Made by a program: the position numbers and the translations under genes. Below are positions 62,368-64,000 of a stretch of DNA of 64,000 bases, piece after piece. The first letter of the stretch is position 1; the number at the start of each line of letters is the position of its first letter. The stretch is from Neobacillus niacini (GTDB taxonomy: Bacteria; Bacillota; Bacilli; Bacillales; Cytobacillaceae): positions 6,374,001 to 6,438,000 of the forward strand of contig NZ_JAUSZN010000001.1 in NCBI RefSeq assembly GCF_030817595.1. Reading direction: 5' to 3'. Below the pieces are notes generated by a model that worked only from the letters and a program-made list of their open reading frames with translations, was not told the origin of the DNA and ran no database searches.

Positions 62368-62864
62368 TTTCTTTTATTGTGGCCATGGATGAAAACAGAG
62401 TCATTGGCAAGGATAATGAATTGCCATGGCATTTACCAGAGGATTTAAAATTCTTCAAACGAACCACAATGGGGCATCCGATTGCGATGGGGAGAAAAAC
62501 GCATGAATCGATCGGTCGGGTTCTGCCTGGAAGAGAAAATATCGTAATTACCCGTCAGCTAGATTATAAGAGCAATAATGTGACAATTTTCTACTCAATG
62601 GAGGAATTCGTGGAATATTGCCGTAATCAGGATGATGAAATCTTCGTGATAGGCGGTGCTGAAATTTTTAAAGAAACGTTTGCTTATGCAGACCGTCTTT
62701 ACATAACACATATTTACGAAGAGTTTGAGGGAGATACTTATTTTCCGGAGTTCAATGAACGTGAATGGGAGCTCATCTCCTGCGAAAAAGGAATAAAAGA
62801 TGAGAAAAACCCTTATAAGTATGAATATAGAATTTATGACCGCATTACCAAAGGCAGCCATTAA
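62364..62864 (+). CDS. dfrA: Dihydrofolate reductase
   Basis: A 166-residue chromosomal [35 protein letters not shown] (Trp and acidic active residues), [10 protein letters not shown], and [10 protein letters not shown] (NADPH site). It regenerates THF from the DHF made by ThyA. Length and coupling to thyA match B. subtilis. No sign of transfer. Confidence 0.96.
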   Translation: MISFIVAMDENRVIGKDNELPWHLPEDLKFFKRTTMGHPIAMGRKTHESIGRVLPGRENIVITRQLDYKSNNVTIFYSMEEFVEYCRNQDDEIFVIGGAEIFKETFAYADRLYITHIYEEFEGDTYFPEFNEREWELISCEKGIKDEKNPYKYEYRIYDRITKGSH

Positions 62865-62882
62865 TTTTGGCTGTCTTTTTAT
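62852..62882 (+). terminator. Terminator overlapping the dfrA stop
   Basis: GGCAGCCA / TTGGCTGTC stem followed by TTTTTATTTT. Confidence 0.7.
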
Positions 62883-62939
62883 TTTAGTCTGTGTTAAAGA
62901 AAAATGTTGATAATGCACTCTGTTGATTTTCGCGGAAGG

Positions 62940-63190
62940 CACGAAGACTCTCGAAAATCCAAGTTCTCGGTAACAACCTTGTCCCGGATCTTCTGATAAA
63001 ACGTTGTTCCACAATTTATCGTAACAATCTGACCTGGATAGCGCCGATAATCCAAGACTCCCCAATTTATCGTAACAATCTGACCTGGATTGTTCCGATA
63101 AACCTAGGCTCTCCAAATTACGGTAACTATCATACCAGGATAGTGATGATCATCCAAGGCTCCCCGGCAATCACGAGGATAGCGCGAAGT
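62940..63190. repeat. Array of ~4 tandem 51-bp repeats
   Basis: The core GTAACAATC (or variants) recurs at 62970, 63021, 63072 and 63123, exactly 51 bp apart, with a decayed fifth copy near 63167. Other shared blocks are AATTTATC, CTGACCTGGAT and GATAATCCAAGACTCCCC. It lies in the 497-bp gap between dfrA and plsC; the remaining part of the gap (63191-63361) is AT-rich with a TATAAT at 63329 and no gene. Confidence 0.85.
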
Positions 63191-63361
63191 GACTTAGGAC
63201 AGGAGAAACCACCAGCGGAGATTCTATAAAGAATCTTTTCTTAGTGGAGTGGAAATCAACAGTCCAATTTACACAGCCTTATTTTAAAAAAATATCATTT
63301 AACCTAATCAATTTTTCCTCTCCTGCTTTATAATGTTTTAGAACACAAAAAGGAGGCAACA

Positions 63362-64000
63362 ATGTTTAGGCTAATCACATGCTTTTTGTATATAAGCGGT
63401 TTTCTAATATATAGTTTTCCGCAGCTAGCTAGAATAAAGAAATTAAGTCATTTACCAGTTAACCAACTTGATAAAATTGCTCATGAATACCCAAAACGAT
63501 TTTCGAAGACTTTCTTGAAATTGACAGGCTCTGATGTACGTGTTGAGGGTTTGGAATACATTCCGGAAGGACCAGTTGTTTTCATAGCGAATCATGAAAG
63601 TGATTTTGATATTCCTGTGCTACTTATGACAATTGATAAACCATTCGGTTTTGTTTCAAAAATAGAAGTAAAGAAAGTGCCAATCCTCTCTTCTTGGCTC
63701 GACGCCATTAATTGTATACTCATTGATCGTAAAAACCGCGAGCAAGCACTTAACAGCATGCAGGAGGGTGTTAAATTACTCAAAGAAGGTCATTCGCTTG
63801 TTATCTTTCCTGAGGGAAAGAGAAGCATGGGAGGACCTGTCCTGCCCTTTAAGGTAGGGGGGATTCGACTAGCACAAGATGCTCGGGTGCCAATTGTACC
63901 GATTGCGATTAAAGGGACTGCAGATGTTTTTGAGAAAAATCGACGGTTAATAAAACCTGCTCATATTAAAGTAACCATTTGTCACCATATTGATCCTAAC
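63362..64000 (+). CDS. plsC: PlsC-type 1-acylglycerol-3-phosphate acyltransferase (N-terminal part, cut by window edge)
   Basis: The first ~213 residues of a membrane acyltransferase. One N-terminal helix (CFLYISGFLIYSFPQ), then the catalytic NHESDFD motif (NHx4D type), KKVPILSSWL, and the glycerol-phosphate motif FPEGKRSMGG, then VPIVPIAIKG. It acylates lysophosphatidate in phospholipid synthesis. The ribosome site AAAGGAGG is ideal. The reading frame is open at the window end. In B. subtilis the plsC-like ypkP also follows dfrA. Confidence 0.92.
   Translation, partial: MFRLITCFLYISGFLIYSFPQLARIKKLSHLPVNQLDKIAHEYPKRFSKTFLKLTGSDVRVEGLEYIPEGPVVFIANHESDFDIPVLLMTIDKPFGFVSKIEVKKVPILSSWLDAINCILIDRKNREQALNSMQEGVKLLKEGHSLVIFPEGKRSMGGPVLPFKVGGIRLAQDARVPIVPIAIKGTADVFEKNRRLIKPAHIKVTICHHIDPN

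Noticed and set aside
61573..62864. thyA-dfrA pair as an acquired trimethoprim-resistance cassette
   Set aside because: Coupled start/stop, native codon use and synteny with B. subtilis indicate the resident chromosomal genes.
62595..63116. 173-residue minus-strand ORF over array 3 and dfrA
   Set aside because: Product of 51-bp repeats (a multiple of three) plus antisense dfrA; no ribosome site and no family pattern.

Overview
ORGANISM. The window looks like the chromosome of an endospore-forming, aerobic Bacillaceae (Neobacillus/Bacillus sensu lato; species not determinable by reading). The evidence is low G+C content, AAGGAGG-type ribosome binding sites with many TTG/GTG starts, spore genes (a CotD-type coat protein, an SspL-like SASP), a class-B RNase P RNA, and a backbone that follows the B. 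subtilis yprA-to-ypkP region: mrfA, mrfB, cotD, ypsA, gpsB, rnpB, ypsC, ypvA, ypwA, bpsA, bpsB, dynA, ypcP, ypeP/ypdQ, ypgQ, ypgR, brxA, ypiP, ypjP, thy, dfr and a plsC-like gene. Other modules are interleaved with this backbone. I saw no rRNA, tRNA, insertion sequence, prophage or CRISPR array. LAYOUT. 1-8 kb: DNA repair (mrfAB), a Met-rich CotD coat protein, ypsA/gpsB (cell division), rnpB, an rRNA methyltransferase and a DinG-type helicase. 8-11 kb (minus strand): a redox/respiration cluster with a Crp/Fnr regulator, two DUF2249 proteins, a polytopic heme-copper-oxidase-like protein and a DUF59 Fe-S assembly factor. 11-16.5 kb: M32 carboxypeptidase, an EamA transporter and a complete ba3-type oxidase operon (IIa-II-I). 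16.5-20.4 kb: a leader with a terminator before the type III PKS pair bpsAB, a 26-residue microprotein under two Fur boxes, an array of about 15 copies of a 52-bp repeat, and a frameshifted NERD gene. 20.6-26 kb: two-headed dynamin DynA, a mercaptopyruvate-type sulfurtransferase and YpcP exonuclease. 26-30 kb: a TPP riboswitch controlling a thiamine-precursor ABC transporter, a thiamine-binding protein and an overlapping TatD-type hydrolase. 30-40 kb: sspL, yuiD, two divergent RNase H-like genes, cspD, a serine hydrolase, topB, mntR, a second 52-bp repeat array and metA with the acetyl-CoA-type Glu111. 40-49 kb: fhs, DegV, an HD hydrolase, ABC-F YfmR, ypgR, bacilliredoxin and ypiP. 50-60.6 kb: a tellurite-resistance-like (Ter/Yce) stress locus with three TerD, TerC, TelA, YceG and a four-gene enzymatic module (citrate-lyase-like, PRTase, StiP, HAD). 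It carries two strong ECF-sigma-type promoters, both TGAAAC-N16-CGTATA. 60.8-64 kb: a secreted anthrax-lethal-factor/Pro-Pro-endopeptidase-like protease, thymidylate synthase plus DHFR, a third (51-bp) repeat array and the start of plsC. HOW THE PARTS FIT. Most genes are housekeeping. The regulated modules are the Ter locus (cell-envelope stress by ECF sigma), the thiamine salvage operon (TPP), the Fur-controlled microprotein (iron), and the Crp/Fnr cluster, whose candidate operator sites lie before its own regulator and between the ba3 oxidase operon and a zinc-ribbon gene.
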